Under the pieces are notes generated by a model. It searched no databases. It was not told the DNA's origin and was given only the letters and a program-made list of their open reading frames with translations. The translations under genes and the position numbers were made by a program. Shown piece after piece: positions 1 to 8,107 of a stretch of DNA of 47,075 nt. Location of the stretch: IMG/VR virus record IMGVR_UViG_3300020172_000411, positions 1-47,075 of that record; one strand, written 5' to 3'. This DNA comes from a virus. Every line of letters begins with the position of its first letter. The first letter of the stretch is position 1.

Positions 1-86
1 TCACGAGTTGAACCCGCAAATACCTGACCTCCGATCAAGTTGATCGGTTTTAGCCCGTAAGGGGCATCAATAACCGGATAAGCCAT
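1..86 (-). CDS. Virion structural protein, N-terminus only (cut by window edge)
   Basis: Only the first 28 codons are present; the gene runs off the left edge. It starts at the ATG complementary to 84-86 behind a good ribosome site (AAGGAG, 8 nt upstream). The visible protein begins MAYPVIDAPYGLKPINLIGG and continues to a VFAGSTR stretch. From memory this start is typical of a conserved virion protein in aquatic podovirus-like phages, found just downstream of the scaffold gene. Its position after portal and scaffold fits a capsid or capsid-associated protein. I cannot tell major coat from minor capsid protein from 28 residues. Confidence 0.6.
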   Translation of the reverse strand, partial: MAYPVIDAPYGLKPINLIGGQVFAGSTR

Positions 87-107
87 TTAAGACTCCTTTT
101 AAAAAGT

Positions 108-587
108 TTATGTACCTGTGCCAAATGTTACTTTAGACGAGCGTTCCGCGAATTTTGACATCCGTGGATCGTTGTCTTTCATGTAGGTGTTATCTACCGA
201 TTCCATTTGTGCTTTGTTTATTTTTGCAAAGTGAGCATCACGTTGATCCATAAACTCGGCTGGGATACGGCAAAGTACTAACCCACCTATTTCAATATTA
301 CCTTTGAAGCGTCCGTCAGTGGAAGCGTGCATCATGAGTTCTGGATAATCTTCCTCTTTACAAGGTTCGTATCCCTCACGTAACTTAGATGAAATATTTG
401 ATGGATCACTACTACCCAATATGCTAATACGAATCCAACGATGTGCCCAACCGGGCCTATCATCTGGAGAAGGTAAAGACTCTGGCGCACGCCACGAAGT
501 TGGTCGTTGCGTAACCTGACGGCTATCCAACGCACGATCTAAGCGAATTTGCGGTTTTCCAGTTTTGGTGTTTTCAGTGTTTTCCAT
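108..587 (-). CDS. Conserved hypothetical protein of the morphogenesis cluster (159 aa)
   Basis: This is a 159-aa soluble protein with no signal peptide, membrane segment or catalytic motif that I recognise. The N-terminal 60 residues are polar and rich in Arg and Pro, followed by a more compact segment around GNIEIGGLVLCRIP (about residues 95-108). The start has an AAGGA ribosome site 7 nt upstream and lies 3 bp after the stop of the scaffold-like gene, so the two are probably co-translated. Its place between scaffold and a virion protein suggests a role in head assembly, but that is context only. Confidence 0.75.
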   Translation of the reverse strand: MENTENTKTGKPQIRLDRALDSRQVTQRPTSWRAPESLPSPDDRPGWAHRWIRISILGSSDPSNISSKLREGYEPCKEEDYPELMMHASTDGRFKGNIEIGGLVLCRIPAEFMDQRDAHFAKINKAQMESVDNTYMKDNDPRMSKFAERSSKVTFGTGT

Positions 588-590
588 TTT

Positions 591-1577
591 TTATCCTTTT
601 CTAAGTAAAGCAACCTGTTTAGCATATTCTTCAATGGGCACCCCAAGGCGACGCGCAGTTGCGGCTTCTGATGCTTTTAAACGAATACGATTAGGTGGAG
701 TACTCCGTGTAGCAGGTGCTACAGGCGAAGTATTTCTAGTTGCACGGCGTGGGGTATCTTCATACTCCTCTTCCGGTTCTGACGCCCTTTTCTTAGGAGG
801 CGGATCGTCTTCCTCATAGCTCTGGTCACTATCAAAGTGCTCAGGAAATCTTTTGCGCATCGTTTTGTCGATGGTTTTGAAGTACTCTTCAGTACCTACA
901 TAATCCGCACCATACTCTTTCTGTAACTTCCTGTCAATACCCATAGCGGTCATTGTCATTTCGTCGTCCTTGCCCCACCAATCACTGTTGCGATCAACCC
1001 ACTTTCTGGTGCGGGGAGTAAGGTTAGGTTCTTCTGGCTGCGCTGAAGTAAAGTTCTTCTCGTCCACCTCAATAGGCTTCATACCACGGGTCTTATCTAT
1101 CTTCAACATAGCCTCGGCAATATCTGCCTGTGCGTCTGTTAAAGCATCAACGTCCCCGTTCTCGTATGCTTCCTTGTACTTTTTCTTGGCGGATTCAAGT
1201 TCAATCTGAGCACTGGATTGCGACTGCTCAATGAATACTTTACTACCGCTAGAAAGCTGTTGTTGAAGTTTTTTGTTCTCTTCAATGACCTGCCGTGCAT
1301 AGGTTTCAGTCGCTTCGCGTTCCCGCAAAGCCTGCTCTTTTGCCCTACGTTCGTCGTGGTATCCACGGGTGAACTTCTTAATACGAGCTTGAACTTTCTC
1401 GTCATAAGTGGCCAATTCGTCTTCGGTCGGGTCTTCCACCGGTTCTTTCATGGGCTTTCGGCCACGATCTTCCGGCGGGGTATCGTCCTCAATCTCAATC
1501 TCAAACTTATCTTCAGCAGCAGCTTTCTCTAACTTTTCGTCGGGGAACTCATATGTGTCGTCAAATCTTGTTGCCAT
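591..1577 (-). CDS. Putative capsid scaffolding protein (328 aa)
   Basis: The protein is highly charged and very acidic at its N-terminus (residues 1-60), with a long predicted coiled coil around residues 65-160 (many Glu, Lys, Gln and Ala residues) and a basic, Pro/Thr-rich tail after a DDPPPKKR segment near residue 270. This acidic-helix-basic arrangement is what phage scaffolding proteins look like: their C-terminal basic helix binds coat protein and they leave the capsid before DNA packaging. It lies downstream of the portal and just before virion protein genes, the usual place for a scaffold. No sequence signature proves it; the call rests on composition and gene order. Confidence 0.6.
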   Translation of the reverse strand: MATRFDDTYEFPDEKLEKAAAEDKFEIEIEDDTPPEDRGRKPMKEPVEDPTEDELATYDEKVQARIKKFTRGYHDERRAKEQALREREATETYARQVIEENKKLQQQLSSGSKVFIEQSQSSAQIELESAKKKYKEAYENGDVDALTDAQADIAEAMLKIDKTRGMKPIEVDEKNFTSAQPEEPNLTPRTRKWVDRNSDWWGKDDEMTMTAMGIDRKLQKEYGADYVGTEEYFKTIDKTMRKRFPEHFDSDQSYEEDDPPPKKRASEPEEEYEDTPRRATRNTSPVAPATRSTPPNRIRLKASEAATARRLGVPIEEYAKQVALLRKG

Positions 1578-1587
1578 GTGTTACTCC

Positions 1588-1998
1588 TTATGCAGCACGG
1601 GTAATTCCGCGCGGATCTTCCACAACTGCTTCAACCGAGTCATCGTTGATGATGCGGAATTCACGGCCATGAATCTTCAGACGGGTGCCTGAATTGGGTC
1701 GGACGATGACAAAGTCACCTTCCTTGCACGACGGCCCACTAGGGAACCGAGCGGTGTCTGTATAGGCATCAGGGCCTAGCTTTACTACAAATAGCACTGG
1801 GGTCAGTACTTCTTCATAGTGCATGGATTGATTTGATTTAACAATACCAATTTCACTGTCTGCAAACTCTTCCATTGCTTCAGGAACAACGCACAAAAGT
1901 CGGAAGGTTTTGGGATCAGGCAACTGTTTCGCTTTATCCTCTGCACTCGTGTTGAGAATGCCAGATAAATCTACCGCAGCGACATCAAATTCAGTCAT
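1588..1998 (-). CDS. GroES-like (cpn10) protein of the head cluster (136 aa)
   Basis: The reading frame is open to 2046, but I choose the ATG at 1998: it has a GGAG site 9 nt upstream and overlaps the upstream stop by 8 bp. The C-terminal 70 residues resemble the cpn10 beta-barrel: a VLFVVKLGPDAY strand, then CKEGDFVIVRPNSGTRLKI (compare GroES VKVGDIVIF...G), then a FRIINDDSVEAVVEDP strand like the GroES end (EEVLIMSESDILAIVE). The N-terminal 50 residues are extra. Co-chaperonins coded by phages (T4 gp31, a structural analogue) help host GroEL fold coat protein, which suits this position. A different barrel protein of the head cannot be excluded. Confidence 0.5.
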   Translation of the reverse strand: MTEFDVAAVDLSGILNTSAEDKAKQLPDPKTFRLLCVVPEAMEEFADSEIGIVKSNQSMHYEEVLTPVLFVVKLGPDAYTDTARFPSGPSCKEGDFVIVRPNSGTRLKIHGREFRIINDDSVEAVVEDPRGITRAA

Positions 1999-2185
1999 CG
2001 GAATACTCCAGTTTTTTCGCAAGGTCTTTGACAATTTGATCTGCATGAGTTAGACCCCGAATAACTCCGCAAACGTGCCGATACTCGGCGAAATCCTTAG
2101 CGCCACCGCCACTTAAAAAAATGGCCTGATCCTCGCGTAACTTGTCAATTTCTTTGAGGAGATATGTAAGCGCTTGCGAGTTCAT
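1991..2185 (-). CDS. Small conserved hypothetical protein next to portal (64 aa)
   Basis: This is a 64-aa, mostly helical protein. Its start overlaps the portal stop by 4 bp (ATGA), and its own stop lies inside the next gene, so it is translationally coupled on both sides. The pattern LREDQAIFLSGGGAKDFAEY followed by a CGVIRGL segment resembles small proteins I recall directly after the portal gene in related phages. No function is known. A small portal or head-assembly accessory would fit the location. Confidence 0.7.
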   Translation of the reverse strand: MNSQALTYLLKEIDKLREDQAIFLSGGGAKDFAEYRHVCGVIRGLTHADQIVKDLAKKLEYSDD

Positions 2186-4692
2186 TTATCGTCCTTCTTT
2201 GGTTTGTTGGGCTGCTGCCTGTTTTGTGAGGATCTTTGTGCCATCTGCATTGCCATTTGTGCTTTGTGCTTGGCAGCGTCGATACCCATACGCACGCCTT
2301 CAGTCTCTTGTTGTTTGTTGAGTTGATCCCGCTTGGCAGCAGCTTGCGCTCCCACCTGCATAGCTGCGATCTGCATCTGTGCATCAATGCGAGACTTCTC
2401 AATCTCCAACTGGTCAGCCTTGGCAGCAGCGTCCATCGCTTGTTTCTGCTGTTTAAGCTGTAAGTCTTGCTGTTTAAGCTGTAGTTCTTGCATCTGCATC
2501 TGAACAATCGGATCCTGCATCTTCTGCTGGTTCTGCTGGTTTTGCGCTTGTTGCTGGGCTTGCTGAGTTAACTGTTGTGACGCTTGTGCAGTCATCATGG
2601 CAATCTGATCGGCCAACTCTGGAGGAACCTGCTTGTTCTGCTCCTCGTTTGGCAACGGCATACCAATGGCCATCTCCACTTGCTTGCGATACTCGAACGC
2701 AATGTGCTCGTTGATGTGCGCCATAGCTGCTGCCATGATCGCTTGAGCTTGCGGGTTCATCTGCATTAACTGCACAATCTTTGGGTTCTGAATCGCCGCC
2801 ATGTGCGCTTGGATGTGCGCCTCGTGGTTCTGCTCGATGAACGCCTTGACTGGCTTCATGATGAGGAGGTTCTGGTTCTCCTGCACTGGGTCGGTTGGCA
2901 CTTGGTCATCTTCCACCGGCACTAACTTGCTGGCGTTCTTGATGCCCAGCACCTCAATCATCTGGCGATGCAACAGAGGTAAGTTATAGAGTTGTGGTGC
3001 AGACTGAGCCAACTGAAGAACAGCTTGATACTGCACAATCTTTTGTGCCATCGTTGCTGCATTTGGATCACTGACAGGTATAACATCTGTGCTGTCATAG
3101 TCCGATTTCTTGGCCTTACGACCTGCGTCTTCTGGCTCATAGTCATACTCCTCGGGGGTATAGTCAGCGATGATGCTTTTGAGTAGGCGGAACTCTTGCT
3201 TCATGGTGTAGTGCAGACGGGCTTGAACAGCCGTCATCACCTTGAGGGTTCTTTCGAGTAGGGCTAATGTGGTTCCCACAGGAGCATTCGTACTCATATC
3301 AGACACGTTCATGTCGCCGCTTGATGCAAACGCACGGCCTTCTTGAACTATGTTCTGGAACAGGCCAAACAGAACCTGACTTGGCTCTTTGTATGGCAGG
3401 GGGAGGATGTTGTCCCTGATTGAACCACTTGGGACGTCTACGTCTCGAAACTCTCCGGGCTGGATAGGTGTATCGTCACCTTTGATGCGGAGACCGCGAG
3501 ACTTGAGGCCACCGGGTAAGTTCGAGAGTGTTCCTGCATCCACGAGTTGACGGATGAGCATCGTCGCCGATTTCGCGTACCCGCCGATAAGGTGAATAAG
3601 ACCGTAACCATAGAAGCCAAAACCGGGGATGTATTGGTAGTGGACGAAGTGCTGTCGTTTGGTGTGGAGTTCATCATCTTCGTACCAATTCCTTCTGATA
3701 GCTAAAACTTTGCGCGTCCCCTTCTCAATAGTCACTACGTAAGGCAGTGCTATCCCTGTCTCCTTACCTTTCTTATCAGTGTGCTCAAACCCAGCTAAGT
3801 CTAAGTCAACGTGCATCTCAAGGAACCGGAAGCGATCATCATTCAAGGCTGACATTCCCTGCTCTTCAGCCTTCTGCTTCTCGATGTCGTCCAACTCATG
3901 CGTGGGTTCGCCCAAGTCCACGTCGATATAGAAGCCAGCTTCCTGCAACTTCTTGACCTCATTCTCAGTCTTGCGCATCACATGGGTAACACGCTCTGCT
4001 GACTCCAGATTGCTCGCGCCATACGGCACGACGATGTCCTCGGCTGGAATGAACACAGCAACTTGGCGACCTTTGCTTGGGTCGTAGTACACCTTCTTGA
4101 ACGCTGAACCCGCCAGTGGGAGCGACCACAACATCTTCTCGTGTTCTGGGCGGTACTCGACCATCACCTCAGTTAGCTGGTAGTTCATGTCCTCGCGCAC
4201 GCGAGCAGCGGCTTCTTCACGCAGCAAGTCAACAGCGCCAACTATCTGCGTCTTGACAGGCCCCATCGCTGGGAACGTCTCCATCATTGCTTCACTCTGA
4301 AACCGTACAACTGACTCGGTCAACATGGGGTGGAACACACCACAAGCGCCCTGCCAAGGTTCTGTTCGTTCCTCGTACTGCAAGCCCAACAACTTCAAGC
4401 CATCGACATAGGTTTTGATCCAATCTTTGCGATCCATCACGTCTTTGCCAAAGTCCTCGACCAAGTCATTACCTAGCGCATCTAAGTCTCCCTCGTCCAT
4501 GTATTCGGCGAGGTTGGCATCAAAGTCTTCTGATGTTTCTTTGCGGGGTTTGAGGTCAATCTCGATGTCGCCCATGCCAATACTTATTGACTCAGGGTCT
4601 TCAATCTCGATCTCCATGTCGGGCTGTTCGGCCAAATTAGAGAGACCCATAGGGGCTTGATACAGACTTTTGTCCATTGAACTTGTTGCCAT
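2182..4692 (-). CDS. Portal protein, large P22-like type (836 aa)
   Basis: This protein forms the dodecameric ring at one capsid vertex through which DNA is pumped and ejected, and it docks TerL. Its length (836 aa) is close to the large P22 class. The order is: an acidic N-terminus; a core at about 90-560 with DWIKTYVDGLKLLGLQYEER and the DxxxGALFHPxL-like segment around residue 115; an AGSAFKKVYYDP strand near 198; and a PEDIVVPYG-like loop near 220. After residue 640 comes a long Gln/Met/Ala helix-rich tail, comparable to the P22 C-terminal barrel, ending in a KPKKDDK basic tail. It lies 9 bp downstream of the TerL gene. Confidence 0.9.
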   Translation of the reverse strand: MATSSMDKSLYQAPMGLSNLAEQPDMEIEIEDPESISIGMGDIEIDLKPRKETSEDFDANLAEYMDEGDLDALGNDLVEDFGKDVMDRKDWIKTYVDGLKLLGLQYEERTEPWQGACGVFHPMLTESVVRFQSEAMMETFPAMGPVKTQIVGAVDLLREEAAARVREDMNYQLTEVMVEYRPEHEKMLWSLPLAGSAFKKVYYDPSKGRQVAVFIPAEDIVVPYGASNLESAERVTHVMRKTENEVKKLQEAGFYIDVDLGEPTHELDDIEKQKAEEQGMSALNDDRFRFLEMHVDLDLAGFEHTDKKGKETGIALPYVVTIEKGTRKVLAIRRNWYEDDELHTKRQHFVHYQYIPGFGFYGYGLIHLIGGYAKSATMLIRQLVDAGTLSNLPGGLKSRGLRIKGDDTPIQPGEFRDVDVPSGSIRDNILPLPYKEPSQVLFGLFQNIVQEGRAFASSGDMNVSDMSTNAPVGTTLALLERTLKVMTAVQARLHYTMKQEFRLLKSIIADYTPEEYDYEPEDAGRKAKKSDYDSTDVIPVSDPNAATMAQKIVQYQAVLQLAQSAPQLYNLPLLHRQMIEVLGIKNASKLVPVEDDQVPTDPVQENQNLLIMKPVKAFIEQNHEAHIQAHMAAIQNPKIVQLMQMNPQAQAIMAAAMAHINEHIAFEYRKQVEMAIGMPLPNEEQNKQVPPELADQIAMMTAQASQQLTQQAQQQAQNQQNQQKMQDPIVQMQMQELQLKQQDLQLKQQKQAMDAAAKADQLEIEKSRIDAQMQIAAMQVGAQAAAKRDQLNKQQETEGVRMGIDAAKHKAQMAMQMAQRSSQNRQQPNKPKKDDK

Positions 4693-4701
4693 TTTGTGTC
4701 C

Positions 4702-6225
4702 TTACACTGTGTAGTACCGCTCAGCGCGGCGACTTTTAAAATACTGAATGTCTTCAGGCTCATCGCTTGGTAAGCGTAAGAACCCACCTTGTCTAAATCT
4801 CATGAGTGCCAGAGTTGTTGCGTCCACCAAGTCATCGTGTTCGCCTGATGGGAATTCTGCGATTTCGTCAACCAATTCTTCAGCCCACCTAGTGTTTGGC
4901 ACCCATACTTTCCCAGACGCGATTATGTCTGAGACTGCGTTGAGACGGGCAACTTTGTCTTGGCCTTTACCCGGCGTGAACTCCTGCACAGGTATGCCCA
5001 TTGCTCGTAGGTCATAGATCAACGGCGCTCCTGACGCCTTCTTCTCTATAAGCACCCCATCCGGTTCAAACTCGTGGTACTCTTTGAGCACGTCGCGCTT
5101 CAAGTCTGGGTACTCCACCCGCTTTTTATATGTGTTGAGCAGGATGATGTTTGAGTTGCCGTAGTCTTCGTCGTTCTTGAATATGCCCCACGTCGTACCA
5201 GCAGAATAGTCAGCCCGGTTGTTTTTCTCAAACGCCGTGTCCCATGTCTGGAGGATGTATTCACAGACTGGTGGGCGGTCTTCTTCCCATATCTTCCACC
5301 AGTCGCGCTTGACAATAGCTGACTCGTTGCCCACTGGGTTTTGCTGGTACTGCGCTTGCCATTTGGCGTTTGGCAACTCGTTTCTGAGCGCTTCCAACTC
5401 CTCCATCGACCAAAATTCTGGCCAAAGGGGGTTGCCAGATGGCAATATGGCCGGGAACTCAATCACTTCCCAGTCTTCGCCAGAGCGTTGAGCCGCAGCT
5501 TTCAACACCTGACCAGTCAAATCTCGCTGAGACCAGCGTGTCATCACGATCACAATCGACCCGCCCGGCTGCAAACGCTGCCGTGGCCCTGATGTGTACC
5601 ATTCTATAACTTTGTCGTACACTTCTGGGTTGCTTGCGGCCATCGCCGCCTCTTGTTCTGAGTGTGGATCGTCAATAATCAGCACGTCCGCGCCCTTACC
5701 GGTCACCGCACCACCCACACCAATCGCAAAATAGTCACCGCCCTTGCTGGTGTTCCACCGGCCAGCCGCTTTTGAGTCACTTTGCAGGCTTAGCTCGGGG
5801 AAAATGTCGTGGTAAACCTCAGAATCCACCAAATTTCGCACTTTTCGACCAAATCCCACCGCCAATTCAGCCGTATGGGACGCTTGGATCACCTTTTTAT
5901 GAGGAAACCTGCCCAAGAACCAAGCAGGAAGTAGATAAGAAGCAAACTCGGACTTAGTATGTCGAGGAGGCATGTTGATGATGAGTCTTTTGCACGTTCC
6001 ATTTGCTACCCTTTCAAACGCTTCGGCCATTCTCTTGTGGTGTCTGCCCGAAATGAAGGTTGGCCAGACCTTTTCCACGAATTTTATGAACCGAGTCTGC
6101 GCAAGCTCACGATCTTTGAGCTTCTCCAATTTAGTTAGCTGAGCCTCTAGTACCCGTAAGTCCGTCTCGCTCAACTTCCCCGAGTGGATCAGAGCTTCGA
6201 TGTCCTTGAGGGAGATGTCACTCAT
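4702..6225 (-). CDS. terL: Terminase large subunit (507 aa)
   Basis: This is the packaging motor ATPase plus headful/cohesive nuclease. Residues 85-92 (MPPRHTKS) are the Walker A-like loop and 181-187 (VLIIDDP) the Walker B with its catalytic acid; FMTRW-like VIVMTRW at 226-231 is the coupling motif. The C-terminal RNase H-fold nuclease shows its three acidic sites: D329 in WDTAF, E394 in VLIEKKASG and D464/D465 in HDDLVDAT. All expected residues are present and the length is normal for the family. The ATG overlaps the end of terS by 8 bp. Confidence 0.95.
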   Translation of the reverse strand: MSDISLKDIEALIHSGKLSETDLRVLEAQLTKLEKLKDRELAQTRFIKFVEKVWPTFISGRHHKRMAEAFERVANGTCKRLIINMPPRHTKSEFASYLLPAWFLGRFPHKKVIQASHTAELAVGFGRKVRNLVDSEVYHDIFPELSLQSDSKAAGRWNTSKGGDYFAIGVGGAVTGKGADVLIIDDPHSEQEAAMAASNPEVYDKVIEWYTSGPRQRLQPGGSIVIVMTRWSQRDLTGQVLKAAAQRSGEDWEVIEFPAILPSGNPLWPEFWSMEELEALRNELPNAKWQAQYQQNPVGNESAIVKRDWWKIWEEDRPPVCEYILQTWDTAFEKNNRADYSAGTTWGIFKNDEDYGNSNIILLNTYKKRVEYPDLKRDVLKEYHEFEPDGVLIEKKASGAPLIYDLRAMGIPVQEFTPGKGQDKVARLNAVSDIIASGKVWVPNTRWAEELVDEIAEFPSGEHDDLVDATTLALMRFRQGGFLRLPSDEPEDIQYFKSRRAERYYTV

Positions 6226-6868
6226 TATCTTGTACCTCGGTTTCCGGGATTTGGTCTTCCGTTTCTAAACCGGCAATAAGTAATTCTTCCTGTAATTCAT
6301 CCGGTGTTTTGGGTGTTTGTGCTGGTTTCCCCAACTGCGCATCCAAGTCGTCCAGCGGTGTGATGTCTGACACTTCTGTATTGAGTAAGCGTTTTACTCT
6401 CTCTTTAATAGAGTTCTCAAGTGACGCAGAAGTTGTGTGGTGGACGGTGATCTCGCTGCGTTCGGTGAACAGGCCAATGTCCGAGTGCTTGCCCAGAAGC
6501 TCAAGAGCTTTCAGTTCAATCTTTGGGTCGCCGTTGTCAGCCAACTTAATCAGCTTATTCGTGATGAAGTTTCTGGCTTGCATCGCATCTGAGAACGCTT
6601 GGAAATCAAATTCCTTTATCAGATGGTGGGCTGCGGCTGCTTCAGCAGACTTTGAAAGTGTCTTGGGTGCGTTGGGTTTGGCTGTGCCTGTTATGAGATC
6701 AGCAGCTTTGTGCAGGTCTTCATTGTTGAAGTCGATGCTCGGGCCAAGACCATTTATAAGGTCAACTGTATTTACAGCGATAGCTACGCTATCAGCATGA
6801 GTTTTTGGTTGCTCATCCGACAGATCGAAAGGAACAGGATGTTCTGACGTAGGTTCAAGTTGAATCAT
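6218..6868 (-). CDS. terS: Terminase small subunit (216 aa)
   Basis: The frame is open up to 7096, but the segment before residue 77 is coded by G/C-run spacer DNA and reads as low-quality Phe/Pro-rich protein. I therefore place the start at the ATG at 6868 (weak ribosome site GGTG). The protein is helical: residues 90-150 contain a segment with LIKLADNGDPKIELKALELL and GKHSDIGLFTERSE, which I recall in small terminases of aquatic phages. It would bind the packaging site on the concatemer and hand it to TerL, coded immediately downstream with an 8-bp overlap. The C-terminal 40 residues are acidic. Confidence 0.75.
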   Translation of the reverse strand: MIQLEPTSEHPVPFDLSDEQPKTHADSVAIAVNTVDLINGLGPSIDFNNEDLHKAADLITGTAKPNAPKTLSKSAEAAAAHHLIKEFDFQAFSDAMQARNFITNKLIKLADNGDPKIELKALELLGKHSDIGLFTERSEITVHHTTSASLENSIKERVKRLLNTEVSDITPLDDLDAQLGKPAQTPKTPDELQEELLIAGLETEDQIPETEVQDNE

Positions 6869-7050
6869 AAGCACCACGTGAATGGGAGTGGCCCGACTGT
6901 AACAGAAAAAATATATAGGGGTGGGGGGTTGGGCAAAATAAAAAGTAACGGGGGGTGTTTTGAAAAACGGGTCGAGACTCGTAATTGGAAAAACGAAATG
7001 GGGGGAGGGGGGTGTATGTAACAAAGGTACGTTTCGCCGGGTACCGTGTA

Positions 7051-7159
7051 TTGAAGTACAGATTCGGGAAAAAGTACCACAGTCCAAAGAGTCCAAAAAG
7101 ATGGAAAAGGCTCGTTTTGGATTTTAATTTTGAAGTACAGAATTGGGAAAATATACCAC
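7051..7159. repeat. Two 30-bp imperfect direct repeats upstream of terS
   Basis: Copies at 7051-7080 and 7130-7159 share TTGAAGTACAG at one end and TACCAC at the other, with about 26 of 30 positions equal and start points 79 bp apart. Read on the minus strand each begins GTGGTA, the same string that precedes the -10 box of the plus-strand early promoters. They could be binding sites for a late activator or for the terminase, or remnants of a local duplication. Confidence 0.7.
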
Positions 7160-7322
7160 ACCGTTATAAAAAGTATGGATGTTGGTATCGGGTGTGCTGC
7201 ACACAGTGTATGTAGTGTACCTCCCCTATTGAGTATTTTGGGGTGGTGGGGTGTTAGGGTAAACCCTATCTAACAATTGTTAGGCCGTCCCCGTATACAT
7301 AGATTTATTTTTTACGCTAGAG

Positions 7323-7351
7323 TTGAGTTCCCCATTATTTCGTGGTATAAT
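7323..7351 (+). promoter_or_regulatory. Early promoter for the 173-aa gene
   Basis: The -35 box TTGAGT (7323-7328) and -10 box TATAAT (7346-7351) are 17 bp apart. The stretch CGTGGTATAATATA around the -10 is shared with the promoters at 8591, 9154 and 12038. Transcription would start near 7358, giving a leader of about 70 nt with a small hairpin. Confidence 0.75.
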
Positions 7352-7430
7352 ATAGTCATGCAAACGAAGAATCGGTTGCATATATAACATAAGTTATATC
7401 CCTTGTTAGTAAACTTTGAAAGGTTAGAAA

Positions 7431-7952
7431 ATGACTACATTGAATCAAGTGAATCAAGCTATCGTTACTCAAGTCGGCATTGCCCCTGTAATTCCCCTGT
7501 ACGAATTGCGTACTGACTTAGTCAAGTCGGCCAAAAAGACGGGTCAAGTGTTGAAGGCTTATGCTAACGGCTTATGCTCAGCGTTCGACCTTATCGACAA
7601 TGAGGGCAACGTTACATCTAAGTGGTACGAGTTGAAAGGTAAGCTGAAAGCCGGTATCAATGACGAACGCAAGTTATTCGTTGAAGCGTTCAAAGCTGAG
7701 GGATTCGGTGACGCCACAATCACGGTTTACTGGCAACGGGTGAAAGAGGCATCCGGTTATGTGACTGCCGGTAACAAGGTATCAGGTGGTGAGCAGGATG
7801 TTGACGCGAAAACCTTAGCCGAATTGAAGACCCTTATCAATCGGATATTCAAAGCTGAAGAGGCCGGTACAGAGTGCAAAGCCTCTGAGGTCAAAGGTGA
7901 ACTGATGACTGCATATGCTATCTTAGGTGGTGACATCGACCAACTAGGCTAA
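7431..7952 (+). CDS. Unknown early protein, possibly a regulator (173 aa)
   Basis: I do not recognise this protein. It is soluble and helix-rich, with no cysteine cluster or membrane segment. Residues 75-110 (NDERKLFVEAFKAEGFGDAT followed by ITVYWQRVKEASG) read like a helical DNA-binding segment of the kind where a short helix follows a glycine turn, but this is weak. It stands alone: its own promoter lies 80 bp upstream, a hairpin lies 7 bp downstream and a classical terminator 70 bp downstream. A single-gene transcript next to the divergent control region is where phages often keep a regulator, so it is one candidate for the protein that reads the TAACA/TGTTA palindromes. That is inference from position only. 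Confidence 0.8.
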   Translation: MTTLNQVNQAIVTQVGIAPVIPLYELRTDLVKSAKKTGQVLKAYANGLCSAFDLIDNEGNVTSKWYELKGKLKAGINDERKLFVEAFKAEGFGDATITVYWQRVKEASGYVTAGNKVSGGEQDVDAKTLAELKTLINRIFKAEEAGTECKASEVKGELMTAYAILGGDIDQLG

Positions 7953-7958
7953 TCGAAT

Positions 7959-7980
7959 AGGGCAGGGGAAACCCTGCCCT
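7959..7980 (+). terminator. Stable hairpin with GAAA loop after the 173-aa gene
   Basis: A perfect 9-bp stem, AGGGCAGGG with CCCTGCCCT, closes a GAAA tetraloop. The tract behind it (GTTTATAAC) is only weakly U-rich, so it may act as an mRNA-end stabiliser or processing stop more than as a full terminator. A second, classical terminator follows at 8021. Confidence 0.6.
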
Positions 7981-8020
7981 GTTTATAACATTTGTTATAA
8001 CCCTTACCAACTTATCCACA

Positions 8021-8043
8021 GCCCGCTTTATGCGGGCTTTTTT
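8021..8043 (+). terminator. Rho-independent terminator
   Basis: The stem GCCCGC/GCGGGC encloses the loop TTTAT and is followed directly by six T. It ends the transcript of the 173-aa gene and isolates it from the operon that starts after 8591. Confidence 0.85.
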
Positions 8044-8053
8044 GCGCCCGCTC

Positions 8054-8073
8054 GTCATAACAATTGTTATGAC
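8054..8073. repeat. Perfect 20-bp palindrome containing the regulon motif
   Basis: GTCATAACAATTGTTATGAC reads the same on both strands. It is the longest and most symmetric copy of the TAACA..TGTTA element, lies 10 bp after a terminator, and is not near any start codon. It therefore looks like a protein binding site and not part of a translation signal. Confidence 0.8.
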
Positions 8074-8107
8074 CAGCTTTTATTTTTCCCCGAATTTTTT
8101 TCGAATG

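Larger units (their letters stand above)
6869..7430. promoter_or_regulatory. Divergent non-coding control region between late and early genes
   Basis: I find no credible gene in these 562 bp. The region separates the minus-strand late operon (terS) from the plus-strand early genes. It holds clustered G-runs on the plus strand (6918-7012), two 30-bp imperfect repeats (7051-7080, 7130-7159), one TAACAATTGTTA palindrome (7271-7282), a sigma70-type promoter for the right side (7323-7351), and a 6-bp inverted repeat ATGCAA/TTGCAT in the leader (7359-7382). A late promoter for terS must be expected here, but I could not find a good -35/-10 pair on the minus strand. Confidence 0.7.

Noticed and set aside
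6869-7096. N-terminal extension of terS to 7096
   Set aside because: The added 76 residues come from repeat and G-run DNA and look unlike the rest of the protein; ATG 6868 gives a normal-length small terminase.
6985-7215. 76-aa open frame over the divergent control region
   Set aside because: Runs through G-runs and both 30-bp repeats; basic, aromatic translation without domain; no ribosome site.
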